NCBI GenBank assembly: GCA_964524995.1
Contig: CAZGDV010000002.1
Coordinates: 1-64,000 of the forward strand
Direction: 5' to 3'
DNA length: 64,000 bases
Source of the DNA: CAZGDV01 sp964524995
Lineage (GTDB): Bacteria; Chloroflexota; Dehalococcoidia; SZUA-161
Shown here piece by piece: positions 7,975 to 16,909 of the stretch. The position numbers were made by a program, and so were the translations under genes. Position 1 is the first letter of the stretch, and the number at the start of each line of letters is the position of its first letter. The notes below the pieces were generated by a model, which was given only the letters and a program-made list of their open reading frames with translations, was not told where the DNA came from and searched no databases.

Positions 7975-9168
7975 ATGAGCGACTGGCAGGGAATGGAGCA
8001 GCAGTACTACATGCGGACGTTCAACCGCATGCCCGTCACCATCGTGCGCGGCCAGGGCGCTCGTGTCTGGGACGAGAACGGCAGGGAGTACCTCGACTTC
8101 ACATCCGGCTGGGCCGTGAACTGCCTGGGGCATTGCCATCCGGCGGTCGTTACCGCCGTGATAGAGCAGGTCAAGACGCTGATTCAGACCAGCAACCAGT
8201 TTTACACGATCCCGCAGCTACAGCTCGCCGAACTCCTGGTGGAGAATAGCTGCCTCGACAGGGTGTTCTTCTGCAACAGCGGCGTGGAGGCGACGGAGGG
8301 CGCTGTCAAGCTGGCGCGCAGGTACGGAAAGCTGCACCTGGGTGGGGCCTACAACGTCATAACCGCCTTCAACTCCTTCCACGGCAGGACCCTGGCGATG
8401 ACCGCCGCAACAGGCCAGAAGAAGTTCCAGGAGCCCTACACGCCGACGCCGGACGGTTTCGTCAACGTCGAATACAACAGCATCGACGCTATCAAGACGG
8501 CAACGAACCCGCAAACATGCGCGGTCATGCTGGAGCCGATCCAGGGCGAGGGCGGCGTCAACATCCCCGACGACGATTACCTGAAGAAGGTGCGGGCCTG
8601 GTGCGACGAGAAGGGGATACTCCTGATTCTGGACGAGGTACAGACCGGTATCGGACGCATCGGGTCGCTTTTCGGATACCAGCACTACGACGTCGAGCCC
8701 GACATCATGACGTTGGGCAAGGGGCTGGCGGGCGGGGTCGCTATAGGCGCTTTCCTGGCCAAGGAGCATGCCTCGGTGTTCGTGCCCGGAGACCACGGCT
8801 CGACGTACGGCGGCAATCCACTGGCCTGTGCCGCCGGCTGCGCCACCGTGAACTTCGTCATCGAGGACGATATCCCGAACTGGGTCAAGCAGGTCGGCGC
8901 ATATCTCATGGAGTATCTCGATAAACTGGCGTCGAAGTACGGATTCATCGTCGATGTGAGGGGAGTCGGCCTGCTGACGGCCATCCAGTTCGACAGCGAC
9001 CTCTCCGACTGGATCGTGAGGGACTGCATCGGCAAGGGGCTGCTGCTCAATCCCGTGAAGCTGGACGTTGTTCGCTTCATCCCGCCACTGAACATCGCCA
9101 GGGCCGACGTGGACGAGGCGATGCGAATCCTGGACGCGTCGCTGGCCGAGGTCGGCAATCAGGAGTAG
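7975..9168 (+). CDS. argD: Acetylornithine aminotransferase
   Basis: PLP-dependent class-III aminotransferase converting N-acetylglutamate semialdehyde to N-acetylornithine. Visible motifs are FCNSGVEATEGAVKLAR, the cofactor-site region LILDEVQTGIGRIG, and the Schiff-base lysine Lys249 in TLGKGLAGG. Length is 397 aa, normal for the family. GGAAGGA precedes the ATG. Class-III enzymes are similar to one another, so an ornithine or GABA aminotransferase cannot be excluded by sequence alone, but the position between argB and argG makes ArgD by far the best call. Confidence 0.92.
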   Translation: MSDWQGMEQQYYMRTFNRMPVTIVRGQGARVWDENGREYLDFTSGWAVNCLGHCHPAVVTAVIEQVKTLIQTSNQFYTIPQLQLAELLVENSCLDRVFFCNSGVEATEGAVKLARRYGKLHLGGAYNVITAFNSFHGRTLAMTAATGQKKFQEPYTPTPDGFVNVEYNSIDAIKTATNPQTCAVMLEPIQGEGGVNIPDDDYLKKVRAWCDEKGILLILDEVQTGIGRIGSLFGYQHYDVEPDIMTLGKGLAGGVAIGAFLAKEHASVFVPGDHGSTYGGNPLACAAGCATVNFVIEDDIPNWVKQVGAYLMEYLDKLASKYGFIVDVRGVGLLTAIQFDSDLSDWIVRDCIGKGLLLNPVKLDVVRFIPPLNIARADVDEAMRILDASLAEVGNQE

Positions 9169-9211
9169 TGACTAAGCCCGTCAGGGCACGCGTACATACG
9201 GAGGAATCGAG

Positions 9212-10408
9212 TTGAAGGACAAGGTGGTACTGGCTTACAGCGGGGGACTGGACACGTCCGTCGCGATTAAATGGATCGGTGAGCGCTACGGCATGGACGT
9301 GATCGCGCTCAGCGTTGACATTGGGGCGGAGAAGGAGTACGAGGCCATCCGACAGAAGGCCCTCAAGGTGGGCGCGACAAAGGCCCTGGTCATCGATGCC
9401 AGAGAGGTCTTCCTGAAAGACTACGTATTCCCGGCCCTCCAGGCCGATGCGATATACGAGGGCCAGTATACGCTGGCGACCGCCATCGCCCGTCCGCTGA
9501 TCGCCAAGCTGCTCGTGGATGTGGCCCACCAGGAGGGGGCAGCGGCGATTTCGCACGGGTGCACCGGTAAAGGCAACGATCAGGTCAGGTTCGATGTCAG
9601 CACGGCGGCGCTCGACTCCAAGCTGAGGATCATCGCCCCGGCCCGCGAGTGGGGCATGACACGGGAGCAGTCGATCGAGTACGCGAAGAAGCACGACATC
9701 CCCGTGCCCGTGACCGTTAAGAGCCCGTATTCCATAGACGAAAACCTCTGGGGCAAGAGCATCGAGTGCGGCGTCCTGGACGACCCGTGGGTCGAGCCCC
9801 CGGAGGAGATATTCACCTGGACGAAGTCACCGCAGGACGCGCCGGACGAACCACGGTACGTCGAGCTCGGTTTCGGGCAGGGTACACCGGTCAGCCTCGA
9901 CGGACGGGAGATGAGTCCCGTCGACCTCATGGAGAAGCTGAACGAGATAGCCGGAGAGCACGGCGTGGGCCGCACTGACAACATGGAGAACCGCCTGGTT
10001 GGCATCAAGTCGCGGGAGATATACGAGGCCCCGGCGGCGACAACGCTGCTGGCGGCCCACCTGGCGCTGGAGCAGCTGACGCTATCACGGGACCAGTTCC
10101 GCTTCAAGCAGAGTGTGGCCCAGAAGTACGCCGAGCTGATCTACGACGGCCTCTGGTTCTCGGGGCTGCATCAGGACCTTCGAGCTTATGTCAAGAGCAC
10201 GCAGCGCAACGTGACGGGCACGGTCAGGATGAAGCTGTTCAAGGGCAAGGCGACGCTGGTCGGGCGCAAGTCGCCCAAGTCGCTGTACAGCTACGGGCTG
10301 GCCACCTACGATGAGGCTGACCAGTTCGACCACTCCGCCGCCGAGGGTTTCATCAAGGTCTACGGCCTGCCGGTGAAGACGCAGGCGGAGATGCAAGGGC
10401 TGGAATAG
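9212..10408 (+). CDS. argG: Argininosuccinate synthase
   Basis: Joins citrulline and aspartate with ATP hydrolysis to AMP. The N-terminal PP-loop AYSGGLDTSVAIKW (residues 8-21), the SHGCTGKGNDQVRF block and the SPYSIDENLWG block are diagnostic of ArgG. The start is TTG at 9212, with GGAGGA at 9200-9205 and 6 nt spacing. The stop is followed 4 nt later by argH. Length is 398 aa, typical. Confidence 0.96.
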   Translation: MKDKVVLAYSGGLDTSVAIKWIGERYGMDVIALSVDIGAEKEYEAIRQKALKVGATKALVIDAREVFLKDYVFPALQADAIYEGQYTLATAIARPLIAKLLVDVAHQEGAAAISHGCTGKGNDQVRFDVSTAALDSKLRIIAPAREWGMTREQSIEYAKKHDIPVPVTVKSPYSIDENLWGKSIECGVLDDPWVEPPEEIFTWTKSPQDAPDEPRYVELGFGQGTPVSLDGREMSPVDLMEKLNEIAGEHGVGRTDNMENRLVGIKSREIYEAPAATTLLAAHLALEQLTLSRDQFRFKQSVAQKYAELIYDGLWFSGLHQDLRAYVKSTQRNVTGTVRMKLFKGKATLVGRKSPKSLYSYGLATYDEADQFDHSAAEGFIKVYGLPVKTQAEMQGLE

Positions 10409-10412
10409 GCAG

Positions 10413-11783
10413 ATGACGACGCGGGGCCGTTTCGAGAAGGGCATGGACGAGAAGGCAAAGAAGTATACTCTGTCTGTGCCGTTCGACAAGCGCCTGTACA
10501 AGCATGACATCGCCGGCTCCATCGCCCATGCCCGGATGCTGGCCAAACAGGGCGTCATCTCGGACAAGGATGCCGAGCTGATCATCATGGGCCTCACCTC
10601 GATCAGGGACGAGATCGAGCGCGGCGACTTCGAGTTCAAGGACGAACTGGAAGACATCCACATGAACGTCGAGGCCCGCCTCATCGAGAAGACAGGCGAC
10701 GTCGGGGCGAAGCTGCATACAGCGCGATCGAGAAACGACCAGGTCGCCGTCGACATGAGGATGTTCGTCAAGGACGCGGCCTCCGAGACCATCGCGGGCA
10801 TCAAGGCTTTGCAGAAGGCCCTTCTGGACCTGGCGGAGGGTAACCTCGATGTCGTGATGCCCGGCTACACGCACCTTCAGAGGGCGCAGCCGGTCCTGTT
10901 CGCACACCACATGCTGGCCTATTTCGAGATGATGCAGCGAGACATCGAGCGCCTCAAGCTGGGCCGTGAGCGGGCTGATGTGATGCCGCTGGGGAGCGGG
11001 GCGCTCGCCGGTGTGCCCTATCCAATCGATCGCGAGTTCCTGGCCAAGGAGCTGGGCTTCAGCCGGATCAGCGCCAACAGCATCGACGCCGTCTCCGACC
11101 GCGATTTCGTGGTCGACTACCACGCGGCAGCAAGCGTGACCATGATGCACATCTCGCGTCTCGCCGAGGAGATTGTCCTCTGGGCCTCGGCCGAGTTCAG
11201 CTTCGTCGAGATCGACGAAGGGTTCGCCACAGGATCGAGCATCATGCCACAGAAGAGGAACCCGGACGTCGCGGAGCTGGCACGGGGCAAGACGGGACGG
11301 GTCTACGGCAACCTGATGGCCGCCCTCACGATGATGAAGGGGCTGCCGCTTGCCTACAACCGGGACCTCCAGGAGGACAAGGAAGGCCTGTTCGATACGG
11401 TTGACACGCTCCAATCGACGCTGGATGTACTCGCAGGCATGATGGCCACATTGCGCGTAAACGGCGAAAGAATGTGGCAGGTAGCCACGGAGAACTACAC
11501 ATTGGCCACGGACGTCGCCGACTACCTCGTCAAGAAGGGCGTGCCCTTCCGCCGGGCCCACGGGATCGTGGGCAGCCTCATCCGCTACGCCGCCGACAAT
11601 GGCAAGACCCTCCCGGAGTTGAACTCAGCCGAGTACAAGAAGTTCAGCGACCGCTTCGAGGAGGACATCGAGACGCTGACGGTTGAATCATCCATAGCGG
11701 CGCGGGACGTACCGGGCGGCACCGCGCCGGGCAGGGTGAAAAGCGCGCTGAAGAGGGCCAGGGAGATGCTCGATGGCTCATAA
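10413..11783 (+). CDS. argH: Argininosuccinate lyase
   Basis: Final step of arginine synthesis, releasing fumarate. It has the fumarase/aspartase-superfamily signature SSIMPQKRNP at residues 275-284 and the ArgH motifs HTARSRNDQVA and PGYTHLQRAQP. The start at 10413 keeps the family's N-terminal GRFEKG segment; the later ATG at 10443 would remove it. The gene overlaps rpe by 11 bp. Length is 456 aa. Confidence 0.96.
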   Translation: MTTRGRFEKGMDEKAKKYTLSVPFDKRLYKHDIAGSIAHARMLAKQGVISDKDAELIIMGLTSIRDEIERGDFEFKDELEDIHMNVEARLIEKTGDVGAKLHTARSRNDQVAVDMRMFVKDAASETIAGIKALQKALLDLAEGNLDVVMPGYTHLQRAQPVLFAHHMLAYFEMMQRDIERLKLGRERADVMPLGSGALAGVPYPIDREFLAKELGFSRISANSIDAVSDRDFVVDYHAAASVTMMHISRLAEEIVLWASAEFSFVEIDEGFATGSSIMPQKRNPDVAELARGKTGRVYGNLMAALTMMKGLPLAYNRDLQEDKEGLFDTVDTLQSTLDVLAGMMATLRVNGERMWQVATENYTLATDVADYLVKKGVPFRRAHGIVGSLIRYAADNGKTLPELNSAEYKKFSDRFEEDIETLTVESSIAARDVPGGTAPGRVKSALKRAREMLDGS

Positions 11784-12456
11784 GATCAAGCTGGCGCCTT
11801 CGATACTGTCCGCCGACTTCGGTCGCCTGTCAGAGGAAGTAGCCAGGGCGACGGAGGCGGGAGCCGATTACATCCACGTCGACGTCATGGACGGGCACTT
11901 CGTGCCCAACATCACAATCGGCCCTCCCATCGTCAAGGCGATACGCCCGTGCACGCACCTTCCCCTGGACGTCCACCTCATGATCTCGGCTCCAGAGATG
12001 TACGTCGAGAGATTCGCCGATGCGGGGGCTAACATCCTGACCGTGCACGCGGAGGCGTGCATACATCTCCACAGGGTCGTGGAGTCGATCAAAGAGCTGG
12101 GCATCAAGGCAGGAGTGTCGATCAACCCCGCGACTCCGACCGATGCCATCGAGGAGGTCCTGCCCTTCGTAGACCTCGTGCTAGTCATGTCGGTGAACCC
12201 CGGCTTCGGCGGCCAGCGTTTCATCGAGACCAGCGTGGACAAGATCGCCAGGCTCAGGAGGCAACTCGACGAGCGTGGTCTGGATGCCGAACTGGAGGTG
12301 GATGGTGGAATCAACGCGGAGATCGCCCCCAGGGTCGTTCAGGCCGGTGCGAGAGTCCTGGTAGCGGGGGCTGCAGTATTCAATGACAGAGAGACAGTGG
12401 CACAGGCGATCTCAAGGATCAGGAAATCGGTCAAGCCGTTCGAGGAACCAAGCTAG
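11773..12456 (+). CDS. rpe: Ribulose-phosphate 3-epimerase
   Basis: TIM-barrel enzyme interconverting ribulose-5-P and xylulose-5-P in the pentose phosphate pathway. Family motifs are APSILSADFGRL, HVDVMDGHFVPNITIGP (metal-binding His/Asp), VHLMI, VNPGFGGQ and EVDGGIN. Length is 227 aa. It overlaps argH by 11 bp, so it is the last gene of the arginine transcript even though its pathway is different. It converges with rpmB, with only 4 bp between the stop codons. Confidence 0.95.
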   Translation: MAHKIKLAPSILSADFGRLSEEVARATEAGADYIHVDVMDGHFVPNITIGPPIVKAIRPCTHLPLDVHLMISAPEMYVERFADAGANILTVHAEACIHLHRVVESIKELGIKAGVSINPATPTDAIEEVLPFVDLVLVMSVNPGFGGQRFIETSVDKIARLRRQLDERGLDAELEVDGGINAEIAPRVVQAGARVLVAGAAVFNDRETVAQAISRIRKSVKPFEEPS

Positions 12457-12460
12457 TGCG

Positions 12461-12643
12461 CTAGCCAGCGACCTTGTGCTGAGTGCGAAGGCACCTGGTG
12501 CAGATGTGGACGCGCTCTCTCTTGCCGTTCTTCACAATCGTGGCGGTGGTTATGTTGGGAAGCCAGAGCCGCTTGGTGTGGCGCTTGGAGTGTGAAACAT
12601 TGTTTCCGAATTGCGGCCCCTTGCCGCACAAGTCGCACTTCAC
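12461..12643 (-). CDS. rpmB: 50S ribosomal protein L28
   Basis: 60-residue L28 of the zinc-binding type, with CDLCGK at the N-terminus and HICTRCLR near the C-terminus providing four cysteines; the basic core is NNVSHSKRHTKRLWLPN. The true start is GTG at 12643, preceded by AAAGGAG with 6 nt spacing; the longer upstream frame lacks family similarity. It is divergent from the fakA-like gene, in the rpmB/yloV/recG neighbourhood common in Gram-positive lineages. Confidence 0.93.
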   Translation of the reverse strand: MKCDLCGKGPQFGNNVSHSKRHTKRLWLPNITTATIVKNGKRERVHICTRCLRTQHKVAG

Positions 12644-12803
12644 TTCAGTCTCCTTTGACTGGGGCCGTTTTTTTGAGTAGAATTCGGCAGAAAGAATAAC
12701 ACATCGGGCTCGATCTGGCAAGGGCAGAGAGAGCTGCCGGAATGGGGGCGTCGTTCCCCCGCAATGTCTTGGCTATGCTGAACTCTACGGGTGAGGGCCG
12801 GCT

Positions 12804-14417
12804 GTGAACAAAATCACTTCCTGCAACGGGCAGGACCTCAGCGGCATGTTTGGCGCGGCTACCCGTTGGCTGGAGCGCAGCGCCCAGGCGATCAACCTCC
12901 TGAACGTGTTCCCGGTACCCGACGGCGACACCGGAATCAACATGCTTCTCACGATGCGCGCTGCGATGGAGGAAGCCCGACGGGCCTCCGACGATAGTGC
13001 GTCCGCTATCGCGCAGGCTATGGCCCGGGGGTCGCTGATGGGGGCCCGTGGCAACAGCGGCGTGATTCTGTCCCAGATACTCCGAGGGTTTGCACAGGGC
13101 CTCGAAGGGAAGTCATCCTTCACGGGCAAGGACCTGGCCGCAGCCCTAGAACAATCGTCGACCCTCGCCTACAAGGCGGTTACGAAGCCCGTGGAGGGAA
13201 CCATTCTGACAGTGGTACGCGAGGCCGCCGCAGCGGCCAGGAACAGGAGCAAGTCGAACAGCGCCGATCTGACGGCGATAATGGAAGCCACCGTCGAGGA
13301 AGCGCGCGACGCCGTTGCGAGGACTCCATCCCTGTTACCGGTCTTGCGTCAGGCCGGGGTCGTCGACGCGGGGGGGCAGGGGCTCTATGTCGTTCTGGAG
13401 GGTGCTCTCCGCTATCTGAAGGGCGAATCCGAGGACATCGATCAGGACTTGGGCCCGGCCACCATTTCGCCGCAGGCGGTACTGGACCCAGCCGGCGAGA
13501 CGCAATACGGTTACTGTACGGAGTTCCTCCTGGAGGGCGAGAACCTGAATCAGGATGCGATAAGGGAGTGGCTGCTCGGCGTGGGCGACTCGGTCCTGGT
13601 GGTGGGGGATGACGACGCCACCAGAGTCCATGTCCACACCCACGACCCCGGTGCGGTCCTCAGCTACGCCACCTCGTTGGGTACCCTGCGCAAGATCAAG
13701 ATCGATAACATGGAGGACCAGCACCAGGATTTCATCGCATCTCAGCCCCAGCTCCAGGTATCGCAGATATCGACTGTCGCCGTGGCCGCAGGCGACGGGC
13801 TGATCCAGGCGTTCTACAGTATCGGGGCCACCACAGTGGTCTCAGGCGGCGACACGATGAACCCGAGCGTACAGGAACTCCTCCAGGCCGTCGAATCCGC
13901 ACCGTCCAACCAGATCGCGATTCTGCCCAACAACTCCAATGTCATTCTGACAGCCAGCCGGGTGCAGGAACTCACCGAGAAACGCGTAGCAGTGGTGCCG
14001 TCGAAGACCATACCGCAGGGCATCGCCGCCCTTCTCGCACTCAACTACGAGACCGATCTGGAGGCTAACTCCGAGGCTATGAAGAGGGCGCTGTCCACGG
14101 TGCTCAGCGGCGAGGTCACGAGGGCGGTCAGGGCTATGGAACTCGATGGGCTGAAGATCTCGCGGGGGCAGGCAATAGCCTTCCTGGATGGCAAGCTGGT
14201 GGCAAGTGCGGAAAGCATCTCTCAGGCCGTTGCCAATATGCTCAGCCATGTGGACTTCGAGCAGTACGGATTGCTTACGATTTACTACGGCGCGGACACA
14301 GAGACCGCAGAGGCACAAGAGCTGTCCGAATCGATCCAGGAGCAGTATCCGTCCCTGGAGATAGAGCTGGTTGCCGGCAGGCAGCCGCACTACAACTACA
14401 TCATCTCAGCAGAGTAA
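12804..14417 (+). CDS. fakA: DhaL-domain fatty-acid kinase-like protein (FakA/YloV)
   Basis: The N-terminal DhaL nucleotide-binding domain is clear (about residues 10-200): NVFPVPDGDTGINM supplies the metal-binding aspartates, and GARGNSGVILSQ the phosphate-binding loop. The middle and C-terminal parts match the YloV/FakA architecture (537 aa). In Firmicutes, FakA phosphorylates exogenous fatty acids bound to FakB (DegV family) for membrane lipid synthesis. No FakB is in the window, so the substrate assignment is by family. The start is GTG. It is followed by recG, a conserved order. Confidence 0.88.
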   Translation: MNKITSCNGQDLSGMFGAATRWLERSAQAINLLNVFPVPDGDTGINMLLTMRAAMEEARRASDDSASAIAQAMARGSLMGARGNSGVILSQILRGFAQGLEGKSSFTGKDLAAALEQSSTLAYKAVTKPVEGTILTVVREAAAAARNRSKSNSADLTAIMEATVEEARDAVARTPSLLPVLRQAGVVDAGGQGLYVVLEGALRYLKGESEDIDQDLGPATISPQAVLDPAGETQYGYCTEFLLEGENLNQDAIREWLLGVGDSVLVVGDDDATRVHVHTHDPGAVLSYATSLGTLRKIKIDNMEDQHQDFIASQPQLQVSQISTVAVAAGDGLIQAFYSIGATTVVSGGDTMNPSVQELLQAVESAPSNQIAILPNNSNVILTASRVQELTEKRVAVVPSKTIPQGIAALLALNYETDLEANSEAMKRALSTVLSGEVTRAVRAMELDGLKISRGQAIAFLDGKLVASAESISQAVANMLSHVDFEQYGLLTIYYGADTETAEAQELSESIQEQYPSLEIELVAGRQPHYNYIISAE

Positions 14418-14474
14418 TCGCTCCACTTCAATTCGAAGTGAGAAGGCGAACCACGCCCGGTGTGATCCCGGGCT

Positions 14475-16907
14475 GTGTTTGTTTTGAGAAGTGGAAGCTT
14501 GAATCAGACGCTGGAACGACTCCGCAAGATCCTCGAACTCGAACAGTCACGGGGGTACAGTAACCAGGCGGTGATTGGCGGCCTGGACCGGTTCCTGCAA
14601 CGTATGCCCCCAAGCACCCCGATGCTCTCCGAGTTGCTCTCACGGAGCTACGCTACCCTGGATGCCGCCGAGCGACGGCAGTGGGTCCAGAGCATACTCA
14701 GGGAGATCGAGTCAGGGGCCGGGCCTGCGTCTGCAGCCCCTCCCCACCCCAAGGGCACAACGAGTCGCCCCCAGGTACGGAAGCGGGCCCCGATGGCCAT
14801 CGCGGACCTCAATGCGCCGATAACCTCGCTACGGGGAGTGAATGCCAGCCTGGCATCCAAGTTCGCCAAGCTCGGTGTATCCACAGTGCTCGACCTGATC
14901 TACCTGTTCCCGAACCGGCACGCCGACTACAGCTGCACGAGACCTGTCGCCGAACTGGTGCCCGGCGTGGAACAGACCGCTATCGCCACCGTATGGGAGG
15001 CCGGCGAGAGGGTCATGCCGGGCCGCAAGCGAGCCGCAGAGGCCATTGTCGGCGACGAGTCAGGCAACGTACGGGTCATCTGGTTCAACCAACCGTACCT
15101 CGCGAAGACACTCAAGCCCAACAGCCGCATCGTCATCAGCGGCAAGGTAGGCCTGTACCATGGAAGGAAGGTATTCGAGTCTCCCGAGTGGGAGTTTCTC
15201 GACTCCGACGACCTGACGCACACGGGCAGGCTCGTTCCAGTCTACCCTCTGACGGCGGGCCTGTCCCCCAGGGTCGTCAGGCGGCTGATCAAGGGTGTGC
15301 TCGACTCTTGCCTGCCTGCGCTGGTCGATTTCCTGCCCGAGGAAGTGCGGGAGCGCGCCAGCCTGCTTTCGCTTCCCGAAGCCATCAGCCAGGCGCACTA
15401 TCCCGATACCGAGTCGAGCAAGGACCAGGCCAGGAAGCGACTGGCCTTCGACGAACTCTTCCTCATCCAGCTGGGCGTGTTATCGAAGAGACGAGACTGG
15501 CGTGAGGAGGAGAGCGGGTACGCGCTTCGCGCAGACGACGATGCGATCGAACCGTTTCTCAGGTCATTGCCATTCGCGCTGACGGATGCCCAGCGAAGGG
15601 CTCTGAGAGAGACTCAGAGCGACCTCGCGAGCAGCAGGCCGATGAGCCGCCTCCTGCAGGGCGACGTTGGCAGTGGCAAGACCGTGGTAGCGACCGCCGC
15701 GATGCTGCTCGCAGTGGCCGGCGGCTGTCAGGCCGCCTTGATGGCCCCCACCGAGATACTCGCGGAGCAGCACTTCGGAACGCTGTGCAGGCTGTTCCGA
15801 GGAGAGCAAGACACAGGCGATGGTGGTAGCGTCAGGACGTTTCGATTGGCGCCGTCGCGTCCCATCACCGTAGCCTTGCTTCACGGGGGTCTGAGGAACA
15901 GCGTCAAACAGGATGCGCAGGAGAGGATATCGGCCGGCGAGGTCGACATCGTCATCGGCACCCACGCCCTGATCCAGAAGGGCGTGGAGTTCAGCCGACT
16001 CGGGCTCAGCATCGTCGACGAGCAGCACAGGTTCGGCGTGATGCAGCGGTTGGAGCTGCGCTCCAAGGGGTCGAGCCCGCACGTCCTGGTCATGAGTGCG
16101 ACCCCCATCCCCCGCACGCTCGCGCTCACGATGTACGGCGATCTCGACATCTCGGTGATAGACGAGATGCCCCCCGGCAGGACCGAGATCAAGACCAAGT
16201 GGCTCAGCCCCAACCAGCGGCAGAGCGCCTACGACTTCGTTGCCAAGCAGATCGGTGCCGGACGCCAAGCCTTCATCATATGCCCGCTGATAGAGGAGTC
16301 CGAGGCAATCCAGGCCAAGGCAGCGGTCGCGGAATACGAACGCCTTTGCAGCAGCATCTTTCCGGGCCTCCGGCTCGGTCTTCTGCACGGACGCATGTCC
16401 AGCTCGGACAAGGAAGGCGTGATGGAGCAGTTCCGGTGCGGCGGCCTCGATATACTGGTGTCGACCCCGGTTGTCGAGGTGGGGGTTGACGTGCCCAACG
16501 CAACGGTTATGCTCATTGAGGGGGCTGATCGCTTCGGCCTGGCACAGTTGCACCAGTTCCGAGGGCGCGTGGGCAGGGGCGAGCACCAGAGCTTCTGCCT
16601 CCTGCTGGCCGATACGCCGTCGCCCGAGGCCAGGCAACGGCTATCGTTGCTGGAGCGCACCAGGGACGGGTTCGCGCTCGCGGAGGAGGACTTGAGGCTG
16701 AGAGGGCCGGGGGAGTTCTTTGGCACTCGACAAAGCGGCCTCCCAGAGCTTAGAATGGCGAGGTTGTCCGATGTCCAGCTGCTGGAGCTGGCTCGTAGAG
16801 AAGCAATACGCCTGTTTGACGATGATCCCTATCTCGAGCGACCGGAACACCGGCTTCTGTCCGAAGAGGTCGGCAGACTGTGGCGAAGCGGAGGAGAACC
16901 TAGTTAG
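14475..16907 (+). CDS. recG: ATP-dependent DNA helicase RecG
   Basis: Branch-migration helicase for stalled forks and recombination intermediates. It has an OB-fold wedge domain in the N-terminal third, Walker A GDVGSGKTVVA near residue 400, DEQH box near 515, SATPIPRTLALT, and the motif VI region QFRGRVGRG. At 810 aa it is longer than the ~690 aa typical of E. coli RecG because of a ~110-aa N-terminal extension with helical character and a short Pro/Ala-rich linker. The GTG at 14475 has no strong ribosome site; TTG at 14499 is an alternative. Confidence 0.93.
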   Translation: MFVLRSGSLNQTLERLRKILELEQSRGYSNQAVIGGLDRFLQRMPPSTPMLSELLSRSYATLDAAERRQWVQSILREIESGAGPASAAPPHPKGTTSRPQVRKRAPMAIADLNAPITSLRGVNASLASKFAKLGVSTVLDLIYLFPNRHADYSCTRPVAELVPGVEQTAIATVWEAGERVMPGRKRAAEAIVGDESGNVRVIWFNQPYLAKTLKPNSRIVISGKVGLYHGRKVFESPEWEFLDSDDLTHTGRLVPVYPLTAGLSPRVVRRLIKGVLDSCLPALVDFLPEEVRERASLLSLPEAISQAHYPDTESSKDQARKRLAFDELFLIQLGVLSKRRDWREEESGYALRADDDAIEPFLRSLPFALTDAQRRALRETQSDLASSRPMSRLLQGDVGSGKTVVATAAMLLAVAGGCQAALMAPTEILAEQHFGTLCRLFRGEQDTGDGGSVRTFRLAPSRPITVALLHGGLRNSVKQDAQERISAGEVDIVIGTHALIQKGVEFSRLGLSIVDEQHRFGVMQRLELRSKGSSPHVLVMSATPIPRTLALTMYGDLDISVIDEMPPGRTEIKTKWLSPNQRQSAYDFVAKQIGAGRQAFIICPLIEESEAIQAKAAVAEYERLCSSIFPGLRLGLLHGRMSSSDKEGVMEQFRCGGLDILVSTPVVEVGVDVPNATVMLIEGADRFGLAQLHQFRGRVGRGEHQSFCLLLADTPSPEARQRLSLLERTRDGFALAEEDLRLRGPGEFFGTRQSGLPELRMARLSDVQLLELARREAIRLFDDDPYLERPEHRLLSEEVGRLWRSGGEPS

Positions 16908-16909
16908 CA

